DNA from: SFHK01 sp964554795
GTDB lineage: Bacteria; Bacillota; Clostridia; Christensenellales; Aristaeellaceae
Direction: 5' to 3'
Length of the DNA: 64,000 nt
NCBI GenBank assembly: GCA_964554795.1
Contig: CAZKQB010000007.1
Coordinates: forward strand, 17,652 to 81,651
The first letter of the stretch is position 1. Each line of letters starts with the position of its first letter. Positions 13,831-22,351 of the stretch are shown piece after piece. Position numbers and translations under genes: made by a program. The notes beneath the pieces were generated by a model. The model was not told the origin of the DNA. It was given only the letters and a program-made list of their open reading frames with translations, and did no database searches.

Positions 13831-16464
13831 ATGGATGCATCGAAATTTACGAGGAAATCATTGGAGGCGTTGCAGCTTGGGCAGCAGATTGCACTTCGAT
13901 ATTCCAATATGCAAATTGAGCAGCCGCACCTTTTGAGTGCGCTGCTTTCGCAGGACGGTGGACTGACGCCGGAGCTTCTAAAGAAGATAGAGGTAGACAC
14001 CTCTTCGTTGAAGGAGGCGTGTGATGAGCTTGTTTCCCGGTTACCGCGCGTGAGCGGCCCGGGGCACGAGGCGGATAAGGTATACATCTCACAGGACGTC
14101 AATCAGGCGCTACTGGCCGCAGAGGATGAGGCCGCGCACATGAAGGACGAATACGTCTCAGTGGAGCACCTGTTGATCGGCCTGATTGAGCGCGCGAACC
14201 CACAGATGAAGCGGCTGTTTGAACAGTTTGACATCGAAAAGGATAAGGTAATGGCGGCACTTCAGACCGTGCGCGGCAATGTGCGCGTGACGACGGACTC
14301 GCCGGAGGCTACCTATGAGGCTCTGAAGAAGTACGGTCAGGATCTCACCGAGCTTGCCCGCAAACAGAAGCTCGATCCAGTCATTGGACGCGACAATGAG
14401 ATACGAAACGTGATTCGCATCCTTTCGAGAAAGTCGAAGAACAATCCCGTCTTGATCGGCGAGCCGGGCGTAGGAAAGACGGCCATTGCCGAGGGACTGG
14501 CGCAGCGAATTGTGCAGGGCGATGTGCCGTCCTCCTTGAAGGACAGGCAGCTGTTCTCGCTCGACATGGGTGCTTTGATCGCCGGGGCAAAGTACAAGGG
14601 TGAATTTGAGGAAAGGCTGAAGGCAGTTCTCAGCGAAATCAAGGAATCCAACGGCCGCATCATTTTGTTTATCGACGAGCTGCACACCATCGTGGGCGCG
14701 GGGCGCAGCGAGGGCAGCATGGACGCTGGCAACCTGCTCAAGCCTATGCTGGCGAGAGGTGAGCTGCACTGCGTCGGCGCGACTACGCTGGACGAGTATC
14801 GCAAGTACATCGAAAAGGATGCCGCGCTCGAGCGCCGCTTCCAGCCGGTTATGGTAAACGAACCGACGGTGGAGGATACCATTTCCATCCTGCGCGGTCT
14901 TGAGGAACGCTACGAGGTATTCCACGGCGTCAAGATCACCGATCAGGCGTTGGTGGCAGCGGCGGTATTGAGTGACCGGTATATTTCTGACCGCTTCCTG
15001 CCCGACAAGGCCATCGATCTTGTGGACGAGGCATGTGCCATGATCCGCACCGAAATGGATTCCATGCCGCAGGAGCTGGATGATGTTCGCCGTGAGATCA
15101 TGCGGCTGGAAATCGAGGAGGTTGCGCTGTCTCACGAGCAGGAGGAGAAGGCGTCGGTAGAACAGCTGAACAAGGTCAGGAAGGAGCTGGCCGAGAAACG
15201 CGATCAGTTCAATGAGATGAAGGCACGCTGGGAAAATGAGAAAAATGCCATTGGACGCGTGCGCACGCTGCGCGAGCAGATTGAGAAGGTAAATGCCGAC
15301 ATTCAGCTGGCAGAGCGCGAGTATGACCTGAACCGGGCGGCAGAGCTGAAATACGGCAAGCTGCCGCAACTGACAAAGGATCTGAAGGAAGCCGAGGAAA
15401 CCGCGGAGAAGGACAAGTCTGCGCGCTCGCTTCTGCGCGACCGCGTAAATGAAGACGAAATTGCCCGCATTGTTGCGCGTTGGACGGGAATTCCCGTGGC
15501 GCGCCTGATGGAGAGCGAGCGCGAGAAGCTTTTGAAACTTGACGAGGAGCTGCACAAGAGGGTTGTCGGTCAGGACGACGCCGTGAAACGCGTGTCCGAA
15601 GCCATCCTGCGCTCCCGCGCGGGTATTCAGGATCCTGATCGACCGGTCGGCTCGTTCCTGTTCCTTGGCCCGACCGGCGTAGGTAAGACTGAGCTTGCGA
15701 AGGCGCTGGCTCAGGCGCTGTTTGACGATGAGAAAGCCATGGTGCGAATCGATATGAGCGAGTACATGGAGAAATTCTCCGTGTCTCGTCTGATCGGAGC
15801 TCCTCCGGGATACGTTGGCTATGAGGAGGGCGGTCAGCTGACCGAGGCTGTGCGCCGCAAGCCGTATTCGGTGGTTCTGTTTGATGAGATCGAAAAGGCG
15901 CATCCAGACGTGTTTAACGTGCTTTTGCAGCTACTGGATGACGGTCGACTGACCGATTCGCAGGGACGAACGGTGGATTTTCGTAACGCGATCATCATCC
16001 TCACCTCAAACATCGGTAGCGATGTGATTCTGGAAGGCATCGGCCCTGACGGCGAAATCACGGAGGAAGCGAGGACGGAGGTCGACGGCATGCTGCACGG
16101 TGCATTCCGTCCGGAGTTCCTGAACCGACTGGATGAGATTATCTACTTTAAGGGGCTGATGCGCGACCAGATTGGCGCAATCATTGACCTGATGATGAAC
16201 GACGTTAATCGCCGTCTGGCAGATAAGCACATCCGTGTAACGCTGTCCGAGGACGCGAAGGACAAGGTCATTGAGGATGCTTACTCCCCGCAGTACGGTG
16301 CCAGACCGCTGCGCCGCTATATTCAGCGCAACGTAGAGACGCTGCTGGCCAAGGCTATTTTGCGGCTGGAGGTTCAGGATGAGAGCAACGTCGTGATCAA
16401 CGTGAGAAACGACGAGCTTGTCGCTGACGCCGCGCCTGTCCAGACCGTGCCCACAGAAGCTTGA
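13831..16464 (+). CDS. clpB: ATP-dependent disaggregase ClpB
   Basis: This 877-residue AAA+ unfoldase rescues aggregated proteins together with DnaK. Order: Clp N-domain (1-~145), first AAA+ module with Walker A GEPGVGKT (~210) and sensor region GAGRSEGSMDAGN, then a ~110-residue coiled-coil middle domain (~410-525, rich in Glu/Lys/Leu) that marks ClpB rather than ClpC, and a second AAA+ module with GPTGVGKT (~613) and LFDEIEKAHPDV. The C-terminal domain ends in an Ala/Val/Pro-rich tail. No ClpP-recognition IGF loop was noticed. It is controlled by a CtsR operator over a consensus promoter and ends at a terminator (16472-16509). Confidence 0.95.
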   Translation: MDASKFTRKSLEALQLGQQIALRYSNMQIEQPHLLSALLSQDGGLTPELLKKIEVDTSSLKEACDELVSRLPRVSGPGHEADKVYISQDVNQALLAAEDEAAHMKDEYVSVEHLLIGLIERANPQMKRLFEQFDIEKDKVMAALQTVRGNVRVTTDSPEATYEALKKYGQDLTELARKQKLDPVIGRDNEIRNVIRILSRKSKNNPVLIGEPGVGKTAIAEGLAQRIVQGDVPSSLKDRQLFSLDMGALIAGAKYKGEFEERLKAVLSEIKESNGRIILFIDELHTIVGAGRSEGSMDAGNLLKPMLARGELHCVGATTLDEYRKYIEKDAALERRFQPVMVNEPTVEDTISILRGLEERYEVFHGVKITDQALVAAAVLSDRYISDRFLPDKAIDLVDEACAMIRTEMDSMPQELDDVRREIMRLEIEEVALSHEQEEKASVEQLNKVRKELAEKRDQFNEMKARWENEKNAIGRVRTLREQIEKVNADIQLAEREYDLNRAAELKYGKLPQLTKDLKEAEETAEKDKSARSLLRDRVNEDEIARIVARWTGIPVARLMESEREKLLKLDEELHKRVVGQDDAVKRVSEAILRSRAGIQDPDRPVGSFLFLGPTGVGKTELAKALAQALFDDEKAMVRIDMSEYMEKFSVSRLIGAPPGYVGYEEGGQLTEAVRRKPYSVVLFDEIEKAHPDVFNVLLQLLDDGRLTDSQGRTVDFRNAIIILTSNIGSDVILEGIGPDGEITEEARTEVDGMLHGAFRPEFLNRLDEIIYFKGLMRDQIGAIIDLMMNDVNRRLADKHIRVTLSEDAKDKVIEDAYSPQYGARPLRRYIQRNVETLLAKAILRLEVQDESNVVINVRNDELVADAAPVQTVPTEA

Positions 16465-16471
16465 TTCCGCT

Positions 16472-16509
16472 TTGCCTGCCTTGTTTTTTTAGCAAGACGG
16501 GCAATTTTT
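16472..16509 (+). terminator. Intrinsic terminator after clpB
   Basis: TTGCCTGCCTTG pairs with CAAGACGGGCAA (11 of 12) and is followed by TTTTT. Confidence 0.8.
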
Positions 16510-16562
16510 CTGGCAAAAGTATGCCTGTGAGCAGTCTTTTGACGATGAATTTGGTTGATGTT

Positions 16563-16607
16563 GCGTTAAACAAGCGAATTTAACGCTCGTGAAACGGAAA
16601 CGTTCAC
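16563..16607. promoter_or_regulatory. Two inverted repeats upstream of the CbiC-like gene promoter
   Basis: GCGTTAAA (16563-16570) and TTTAACGC (16579-16586) form an exact 8-bp inverted repeat with an 8-base spacer. Three bases later, GTGAA...TTCAC arms (16589-16607) form a second one with a GGAAACG centre. Both lie just upstream of the -35 box, a typical place for activator or repressor binding. Confidence 0.45.
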
Positions 16608-16615
16608 AACTTCAC

Positions 16616-16644
16616 TTGACAAAACAATCTGCTTTCTGTATAGT
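16616..16644 (+). promoter_or_regulatory. Promoter of the CbiC-like gene
   Basis: TTGACA (16616-16621), a 17-base spacer and TATAGT (16639-16644). Confidence 0.8.
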
Positions 16645-16701
16645 GATGATGGTTGTATTTTATATGCGTTATTTGTGGATAAGGACGAATGAGGTGAGTG
16701 T

Positions 16702-17313
16702 ATGGCAAGACAGCCTCAAAGAGGAGCGGCATCGCGTCGCTTCGGTATACCGTATATCAGTGCCGAGGTATCCGAGATTATTGCTCAGATCGAAAAGGAT
16801 ACGGCGGATTCGCAGCTGGTACAAAGTTTGCAGTTCAGCCCTACCGCATTGACCCATATCAAGAGGCTTGTGGCTGCGGGCGGTACGATTCTTGTGGATA
16901 CGCAGTTGATTAGTGCGGATATCGATTATTCGACGCTGGAGGGTACGAACACCAGCGTGAGATGCTTTATCGACGATCCTGAGGTGCTTCAGCTGGCGGA
17001 GATCCGCCATACCACGCGCGCGGAAATTGCAGTCGATATCGGCCTTGCGATTCCCGGCCCCAAGCTTCTGGTGATTGGTTCTGCACCGGCGGCGCTGAAC
17101 CGCGTGCTGATTCGCCGTCAGCATGAGCCGCTCAGCGAGGTCTGCGTGCTGGCTGCACCCAGCGGTTTTGCAAATGTGGTACAGTTGAAGGAGAAGCTTC
17201 GCGACAGTGATATGGCCTATATCGTCGTGCGCGGCAAGAAGGGCGGAACCGTCGTAACAACTGCGATTCTGAACGCCATTCTTCGCGCGATTCGGCCAGC
17301 GGAATCGATCTGA
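16702..17313 (+). CDS. Precorrin-8X methylmutase (CbiC/CobH)-like protein, orphan and lacking the catalytic His
   Basis: This 203-residue protein follows the CbiC/CobH fold. Family blocks are FSPTAL (~49), a DTQLISADI segment (~72) matching the usual VADVNMVAAGI, FIDDPEV (~94), IGSAPAAL (~128, family GNAPTAL), a GF(V)-containing block (~153) and VVRGKKGGTVVTTAILNA (~174-191). CbiC moves a methyl group from C-11 to C-12 of the corrin ring using a conserved His in an R-x-I-H-x-T context. Aligning on FSP puts Lys32 (IEKDTAD) at that place, so the His appears lost. No other cobalamin gene is in the window. It may be inactive or repurposed. Confidence 0.75.
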   Translation: MARQPQRGAASRRFGIPYISAEVSEIIAQIEKDTADSQLVQSLQFSPTALTHIKRLVAAGGTILVDTQLISADIDYSTLEGTNTSVRCFIDDPEVLQLAEIRHTTRAEIAVDIGLAIPGPKLLVIGSAPAALNRVLIRRQHEPLSEVCVLAAPSGFANVVQLKEKLRDSDMAYIVVRGKKGGTVVTTAILNAILRAIRPAESI

Positions 17314-17343
17314 AGCCTGCGTGATTAAAGAAAGCAACCTTTG

Positions 17344-17395
17344 TTGAGAGAACCCGCGCCAGAAACAAAATTCTGCGGCGGGCTCTTATTTTGTG
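17344..17395 (+). terminator. Probable terminator after the CbiC-like gene
   Basis: A GAG-aa-CCCGC-gc-CAG arm can pair with CTG-cg-GCGGG-CTC, followed by TTATTTT. The stem is bulged but sits 30-80 bases after the stop, as expected. Confidence 0.5.
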
Positions 17396-17525
17396 CGCCG
17401 GATGAGAAAAGAGAGGCGTATGCCGTTTGCCCCTATCCATACAAATGTTATTTAATAAACATTTTGCCAATATAAGCGATGCGCGCATCCAAAGGAATTA
17501 AAGGAATTTGTACCGTCCCTCCGCA

Positions 17526-17903
17526 CTACAAAAGGAGTTCCATGATGATTTCGTCCTCGTCGCGGTCGCTTTCCACGAAGCCAAAGCGCTCATAAAGCCT
17601 TTGGACCGAGTCATTCCCTTCAATATAACAAAGAATCATCCTGCTGTATTTTCCGTCCCTTTTCAGAGCATCCAGTACGGCTCTGGTTACAGACCTGCCG
17701 TAGCCATTGCCCTAATATCGCTCATCAATGAAGAGCTCGCTGAGATTGTAGCATTCCGATTCCGGCAGAGCATAGTACAAGCCCATGCCGACCGGGGTCT
17801 TATCATTGTGGATGATGAAAGCTCTGCTTCGCTGCTCCCGGTACGCGTAGGCTCTTGCAAGATGACAGCAGAGCTGGCGACATAAGATGCCTGTGTGATT
17901 CGG
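17526..17903 (-). pseudogene. GNAT acetyltransferase, disrupted by an in-frame TAG
   Basis: Read on the minus strand, bases 17903-17526 encode most of a GNAT N-acetyltransferase: FIIHNDKTPVGMGLYYA, SELFIDERY, then a TAG stop (17712-17714), then GNGYGRSVTRAVLDAL (the acetyl-CoA loop, normally Q-G-x-G-x-G/A) and ERFGFVESDRDEDEIIMEL. The stop occupies the place of the usual Gln of the RYQGxG motif, consistent with a single CAG-to-TAG change. The N-terminal ~30-40 residues are missing: an in-frame stop at 17904-17906 closes the frame upstream. Both lesions indicate a decayed gene. Confidence 0.8.
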
Positions 17904-18096
17904 CTACGGAAAGCTTTAATCGCCGGTTACCGGGGTTAACGTCAATTAAGTGAATCACGAACTAGCATAGCGTGGAGGCTCCTTTCAAGAGCATTGCCCC
18001 ACTCGGCTGAAAACAGCCTTTGCCAGTTGTGTATCGGAATGATACGAAGGCGAGAGGCATTTGACGGATTCCGAGAGGTGGAAATGCGAAACACGG

Positions 18097-18125
18097 TTGT
18101 CTGAGATTGCAAAATGTGGTATGAT
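18097..18125 (+). promoter_or_regulatory. Promoter of the glycosidase-like gene
   Basis: TTGTCT (18097-18102), a 17-base spacer and TATGAT (18120-18125), 38 bases upstream of the ATG at 18164. Confidence 0.6.
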
Positions 18126-18163
18126 ATGCATGCAACGGATAGCCGTTTTAAGGAGGAACCCAT

Positions 18164-20485
18164 ATGAAGTCTATACAGGAGGCGTTCCGATCACCTGACG
18201 CCGAGTTTTCACCGTTTCCATTTTGGTTTTTAAATGGCGACCTGAACGATGGGGAGCTTGAAAGACAGCTGAACGAATTTCTTTTGAGGGATATCCACGC
18301 GGTGGTATTGCATCCGCGCATTGGCGTTCCCGATTCCCTGCGTTACCTTTCGAATGCATTTATGGATCGCATTGAGACCATTGTTTCCTTTGCAGCGACG
18401 CATGACATGCGCGTGCTTTTGTATGACGAGGGCATGTATCCCTCAGGATCGGCGCATGGCATGGTGGTGCAGGAGAACCCTGCCTATGCCGCGCGCGGCT
18501 TGTGTCTGCGCACGCCGGACGATGCGCTGGAGGCGGGCGACTGCGTGTTGGTCCGAGTTGCACTTGTGAAGTGCGGGGACGGCTTTGCTCCCGGCAGTGT
18601 GCGCGTGTTGGCGGAGGGAGGGGTGCCTTTAGACGGTGAAACGGAGTATTGGTTAGTCGCCGGGTTTACACGCGGCACAATCCGTGGCATTCATGAAAAC
18701 GAGGACGATGGGCAGGCATGCGCGCCTGCGGCGGCCGATCTTTTGAATGCAGAGGCCATGCAGGCATTCATTCGTCTGACCCATCAGCGCTATTACGATC
18801 GTCTGAAGCCGTATTTTGGTGAAACGATTATCGGCTTTTTTACCGACGAGCCAAGTCCCACCGGACGCGCCGGTCGAAGGGGAATGTGCCCCTGGACGGA
18901 GGGCTTTGAAAAGGAATTGGCGGAAAAGGGCTTTCCGGTTACCGATCTGCCTGCGCTGTTCCTGTCCTGCGGCGGTGCGGAAAGGAAAATTCGCGCGAGG
19001 TTCGGTCGTCTCGTGGATGAGCGCATGACGCGAACCTATTATAAGCCCATCTCCGACTGGTGCGCTCTGCACGGCATCGCGCTGTGCGGACATCCGCATG
19101 GGCCGCAGAATATCAAGCTGCTGGAAAGCTTTGGCATCCCGGGACAGGATATCGTGTGGCGCTGGGTGGCTCCAGAAAACGATCTGGCGCTGGGCAGCGC
19201 GGAGAGCGCACAGGCGAAGTGTGCGTCGGATGCGGCGCGGTATATCGGTGCGCGGCGCAACCTGAACGAATGCTTTGGCTGCTGCGGCCCGAATGGGGAA
19301 ATGTGGGCCTTTAATGTGGATGACATGCGCTGGTATCTGAACTGGTTGTTTGCTCGGGGCTGCAATCTTATTATACCGCATGCGTTCTATTATGAGCTTG
19401 CGCAGCCGGTGCAGATGGATCGTCCGCCGGATGCGGGTCCAAACAACATCTGGTGGCCGCACTACGGGAAGATTGCCTCGTTTATTGCCCGTGCCTGTGC
19501 GCTTAATACCGATGGCGTGAATCAGGCGCGCATAGCCGTGCTGGGCACGGGAGATAGTCTGCCTGTAGAGAAGGTACGTGCGCTGTATGAGCGCCAGATA
19601 GAGTTTAACTATCTGACGGATGAGCAGCTTCTGAAACTGGGTAGGATGGAAAATGGCGTGTTGGCGGTGGCGAGGCAGCGATATGAGGCCGTTTTGCTGG
19701 ACGACGCACTGGAATACGACGAGGAGGCTCTTGCGGCGCTCCGCGCATATGCGAAGCAGGGGCTGAAGATTGTCCGCTCTGCGCGGGCACTAAGCGACGA
19801 GTGGCGCACAGTTTGCATGCGCGGAGGTGCATCTGGCATCCGAGTGTCGCACGTGAAGCGGGGGAATGAGGAATTCGTACTTTTTGCCAACGAGCTGGGC
19901 GAGGACTATTCCGGCATGACGACGCTGCCCTTCGGCGGAACGGTGGCTGTGCTCAATCCGTGGACGGGCGAAGCGTGGAGGGAGACGGCCGAAAACGGAC
20001 AACTGAAGATTCGTTTGGGAAGAAGACAACTGCTTTATGTGTGCCGCTGCGCGGGTGCAGAGGAGCTGCCGGCTAAGGCTGCGGAGCGCAGAATCCGGGA
20101 ATCGAAGCCGCTGGATGATCGTTGGAGGCTGACGCTTCCGGATGGAAGCGTTGTTCCCGGCGTAGTCGATTGGCAGGATGTGGAAGAGCTGCGCGTGTTT
20201 TCTGGCAAGCTGACCGTACATTGCACGGTGACGCTTCGGAGAATACCGGCACAGGCAGAGCTTTGTCTGGGCGACGTTCGTGAAATGGCTGAGGTGCGCG
20301 TAAACGGGCGGGATGCGGGCGTGTTGCTCGCGCCGCCATACCGTGTGGACGTGACGCGCTTTCTGAGAATGGGCGAAAACCGAATTGAGGCAGATATAAC
20401 CAATTCGCTGGTTTCTCACTTTGAACACAAGCCGTGGCCAAGCGGCTTAATGGGCGGAACGAAGCTGATTATCCGAGAGGGCTGA
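18164..20485 (+). CDS. Large glycosidase-like protein (GH106/alpha-L-rhamnosidase-like)
   Basis: This 773-residue protein has no signal peptide and is likely cytosolic. The N-terminal half resembles the TIM barrel of GH106-type rhamnosidases and relatives: PFPFWFLNGDLND at ~18-30, VVLHPRIGVP (~47), then LLYDEGMYPSGSAHG (~85-99) with acidic residues, IGFFTDEPSP (~220) and HGIALCGHPHGP (~300-311). A middle Rossmann-like/beta-galactosidase-trimerisation-like region (~440-560) follows. The C-terminal ~120 residues look like a jelly-roll sugar-binding fold ending VNGRDAGVLLAPPYRVDVT. The exact substrate is unknown; L-rhamnosides are a family-based guess. It has its own promoter and is followed 21 bases later by an unknown membrane gene. 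Confidence 0.7.
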   Translation: MKSIQEAFRSPDAEFSPFPFWFLNGDLNDGELERQLNEFLLRDIHAVVLHPRIGVPDSLRYLSNAFMDRIETIVSFAATHDMRVLLYDEGMYPSGSAHGMVVQENPAYAARGLCLRTPDDALEAGDCVLVRVALVKCGDGFAPGSVRVLAEGGVPLDGETEYWLVAGFTRGTIRGIHENEDDGQACAPAAADLLNAEAMQAFIRLTHQRYYDRLKPYFGETIIGFFTDEPSPTGRAGRRGMCPWTEGFEKELAEKGFPVTDLPALFLSCGGAERKIRARFGRLVDERMTRTYYKPISDWCALHGIALCGHPHGPQNIKLLESFGIPGQDIVWRWVAPENDLALGSAESAQAKCASDAARYIGARRNLNECFGCCGPNGEMWAFNVDDMRWYLNWLFARGCNLIIPHAFYYELAQPVQMDRPPDAGPNNIWWPHYGKIASFIARACALNTDGVNQARIAVLGTGDSLPVEKVRALYERQIEFNYLTDEQLLKLGRMENGVLAVARQRYEAVLLDDALEYDEEALAALRAYAKQGLKIVRSARALSDEWRTVCMRGGASGIRVSHVKRGNEEFVLFANELGEDYSGMTTLPFGGTVAVLNPWTGEAWRETAENGQLKIRLGRRQLLYVCRCAGAEELPAKAAERRIRESKPLDDRWRLTLPDGSVVPGVVDWQDVEELRVFSGKLTVHCTVTLRRIPAQAELCLGDVREMAEVRVNGRDAGVLLAPPYRVDVTRFLRMGENRIEADITNSLVSHFEHKPWPSGLMGGTKLIIREG

Positions 20486-20506
20486 AGCAACGGGGAGGAG
20501 ACGAGC

Positions 20507-21409
20507 ATGCAGGAAAAAGAGGAACGTCTTCAGGCGTTTGCAGAGGAGCATGCGCTGGGGTGCATCGGCGGGGTCTATGCGGGAAAATATGAGGACATGC
20601 ATATTACGATGCAAATTGAATACGAAGGAACGCTGCGCGTCATGGTCTATCTGAGCTTGCCAAGCGGCGGGAAACGGAAGGCATTGGAGGAGGCATTGGC
20701 GGAAAAGCTGGCGCATTATCAGGCGGAGCTTACGGAAACCGACTTTGCCAATGCACTGGCGTTTCGCTTTCTCGGCGAGGATGCAATCGACGATATGCGG
20801 CGCTTTCTCGCGGCGGTCGATTTACTACTTCGTCCCTACGGCAGGGAAATGGGCGTGCTATGTGCGCGCTGCCGCCGGGAATTCGAGGAGGGAGAAACGT
20901 ATACGCTTTCGCTGATCGACGGTGAGTATGTGCCCGTGTGTGCAGAATGCATGGAAACCGGCCGGGTGAAGCGCGGAGAAAACCGTTCAACGATCCGGCA
21001 GAAGCGCGCGAGAAGGGGCGCGCTGGGCGGCCTGCTGGGTCTGTTGGCTGCGGCGGCTGTGTGGGCAGCACTGGAGCTTATGGGTATTTCGTCCTACTTC
21101 CTGCCGGCCGTGCTCATCCCGTTGCTGGTGAACCTTATCTACGAGAAAATGGGAGGTTTGCGCGACCGATATCAGGCTTGGATGGTGAGCCTATGCTCGG
21201 CGGGTGGAATTATACTGGGCGGGCTGATTTACACGGCTGTAAGCGTGGTGTATTCTGTGCAGGCAGAGGGGCAGGCGGCCGCAATACCGCTGTACGGAGA
21301 AGCTCTTCGAACGGTGCTCCTTTCGCCGGCAATGTACGTGCAGCTGTTGCCGAGCGCAGCTATTGCGGCGGTTGCGGCAATCCTGTTCCATAAAAATCGC
21401 TATCGTTAA
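20507..21409 (+). CDS. Membrane protein with CxxC-CxxC zinc-ribbon-like motif, unknown function
   Basis: This is a 300-residue protein. Residues 1-~120 are a soluble alpha/beta region. A CARC...CAEC pair (~118-147) resembles a small zinc ribbon. From ~165 there is a basic cytosolic stretch (RQKRARR) and then four hydrophobic segments (~168-188, ~193-208, ~227-250, ~275-293). I do not recognise the family. It follows the glycosidase-like gene with a good GGGGAGGAG ribosome site and is probably in the same transcript. A terminator-like hairpin follows at 21418. Confidence 0.7.
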   Translation: MQEKEERLQAFAEEHALGCIGGVYAGKYEDMHITMQIEYEGTLRVMVYLSLPSGGKRKALEEALAEKLAHYQAELTETDFANALAFRFLGEDAIDDMRRFLAAVDLLLRPYGREMGVLCARCRREFEEGETYTLSLIDGEYVPVCAECMETGRVKRGENRSTIRQKRARRGALGGLLGLLAAAAVWAALELMGISSYFLPAVLIPLLVNLIYEKMGGLRDRYQAWMVSLCSAGGIILGGLIYTAVSVVYSVQAEGQAAAIPLYGEALRTVLLSPAMYVQLLPSAAIAAVAAILFHKNRYR

Positions 21410-21417
21410 TGTGGGAT

Positions 21418-21467
21418 TGAGGGATTTAGAGCGTGGAACTCCCATAGAACGCACGCTAAATCCCTCA
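21418..21467 (+). terminator. Long hairpin after the membrane-protein gene
   Basis: TGAGGGATTTAG...GCGTG (21418-21435) pairs with CACGCTAAATCCCTCA (21452-21467), with a two-base bulge in the left arm. It ends the upstream unit before the DeoR operon. Confidence 0.65.
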
Positions 21468-21515
21468 TAAAACAACATAAATGAGAAAAATAACACATAA
21501 ACCAACGATTATGGG

Positions 21516-21544
21516 TGGATATTTCGGGCAACTTGTGATACAAT
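21516..21544 (+). promoter_or_regulatory. Probable promoter of the deoR-aldolase-dehydrogenase operon
   Basis: TGGATA (21516-21521), a 17-base spacer and TACAAT (21539-21544). The -35 box is poor, fitting a regulated promoter. Confidence 0.5.
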
Positions 21545-21575
21545 GAGCGCACAATAGCCGAGAGGAGATGGGCAC

Positions 21576-22349
21576 TTGCTGGCCGCTGAACGACGCAAAC
21601 GCATTCGCATGCAGCTGCTGGACGAAAAGCGAGTACATGTGGGCGAGCTGAGTGCTGCCTATTCCGTGTCGGAAGAAACCATTCGCCGCGACCTTGAGCG
21701 TCTGGAGACGGAGGGGCTGGCTTCGCGTACCTATGGCGGCGCTGTTTTACGTGAGGATGGCCGCGAGGACACACCCTACGACATTCGCAAGCGCGCGGAC
21801 GTCGCTTCGAAAACCGTAATTGCGCATTTGGTTGCGTCCTTGATTTCCGACGGGGAGTATATCATCCTCGACGAAAGCTCTACCTCCTATTACATTGCGC
21901 GCGAGCTGAAAAGCAAAAAGAATTTGACTGTGATCACCAACTCGATGGAGATCATTCGGGAGATTGCCGCCGTGCAGGGCTGGAATGTGCTTTGCACGGG
22001 CGGCGCGCTCCGCACGAGCGCACCTTCCTTTGCCGGTTTTCAGGCGGAGAGTATGGTGCGCTCGTATCACGTGGACAAGGCGATTCTTTCCTGCGGCAGT
22101 CTCGACTTACGCGCCGGTTTTACCGACCGGCACGAGGATACGGCGCTGGTCAAGCGTGCGATGATGTCCGCAGCACGGCAGGTGATTCTTGCGGCGGATC
22201 ATGGCAAGTTTGACCGGATTGCGTTTGCGCGAATCGGGGAAATCGGTCAGCTGAGTACGATTGTGACCGATCGCGACCCGGGCGAAAGATGGAGAGACGT
22301 TCTCGGCAATCTGGGTGTTGAGCTCTTATTTGAACATCGGGAGGACTGA
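21576..22349 (+). CDS. DeoR-family transcriptional regulator
   Basis: This is a 257-residue repressor of the DeoR/GlpR type, typical for sugar-phosphate-responsive control of catabolic operons. The N-terminal winged helix has the family signature SVSEETIRRDLERLE (~30-44), followed by GLASRTYGGAV. The C-terminal DeoRC sensor domain (~75-240) contains DESSTSYYIA, ITNSMEI and ILAADHGKFDR, the sugar-phosphate-binding fold. The start is TTG at 21576, with AGGAG about 8 bases upstream; a nearby ATG is in another frame. It lies 2 bases before the aldolase gene, so it probably regulates its own operon. Confidence 0.92.
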   Translation: MLAAERRKRIRMQLLDEKRVHVGELSAAYSVSEETIRRDLERLETEGLASRTYGGAVLREDGREDTPYDIRKRADVASKTVIAHLVASLISDGEYIILDESSTSYYIARELKSKKNLTVITNSMEIIREIAAVQGWNVLCTGGALRTSAPSFAGFQAESMVRSYHVDKAILSCGSLDLRAGFTDRHEDTALVKRAMMSAARQVILAADHGKFDRIAFARIGEIGQLSTIVTDRDPGERWRDVLGNLGVELLFEHRED

Positions 22350-22351
22350 AC

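Noticed and set aside
14158..15903. 581-residue minus-strand open frame
   Set aside because: Antisense shadow of clpB; no start context and no recognisable domain.
17508..17885. Plus-strand open frame of 125 residues
   Set aside because: The minus strand here encodes a clear (broken) GNAT acetyltransferase, so this frame is a shadow.
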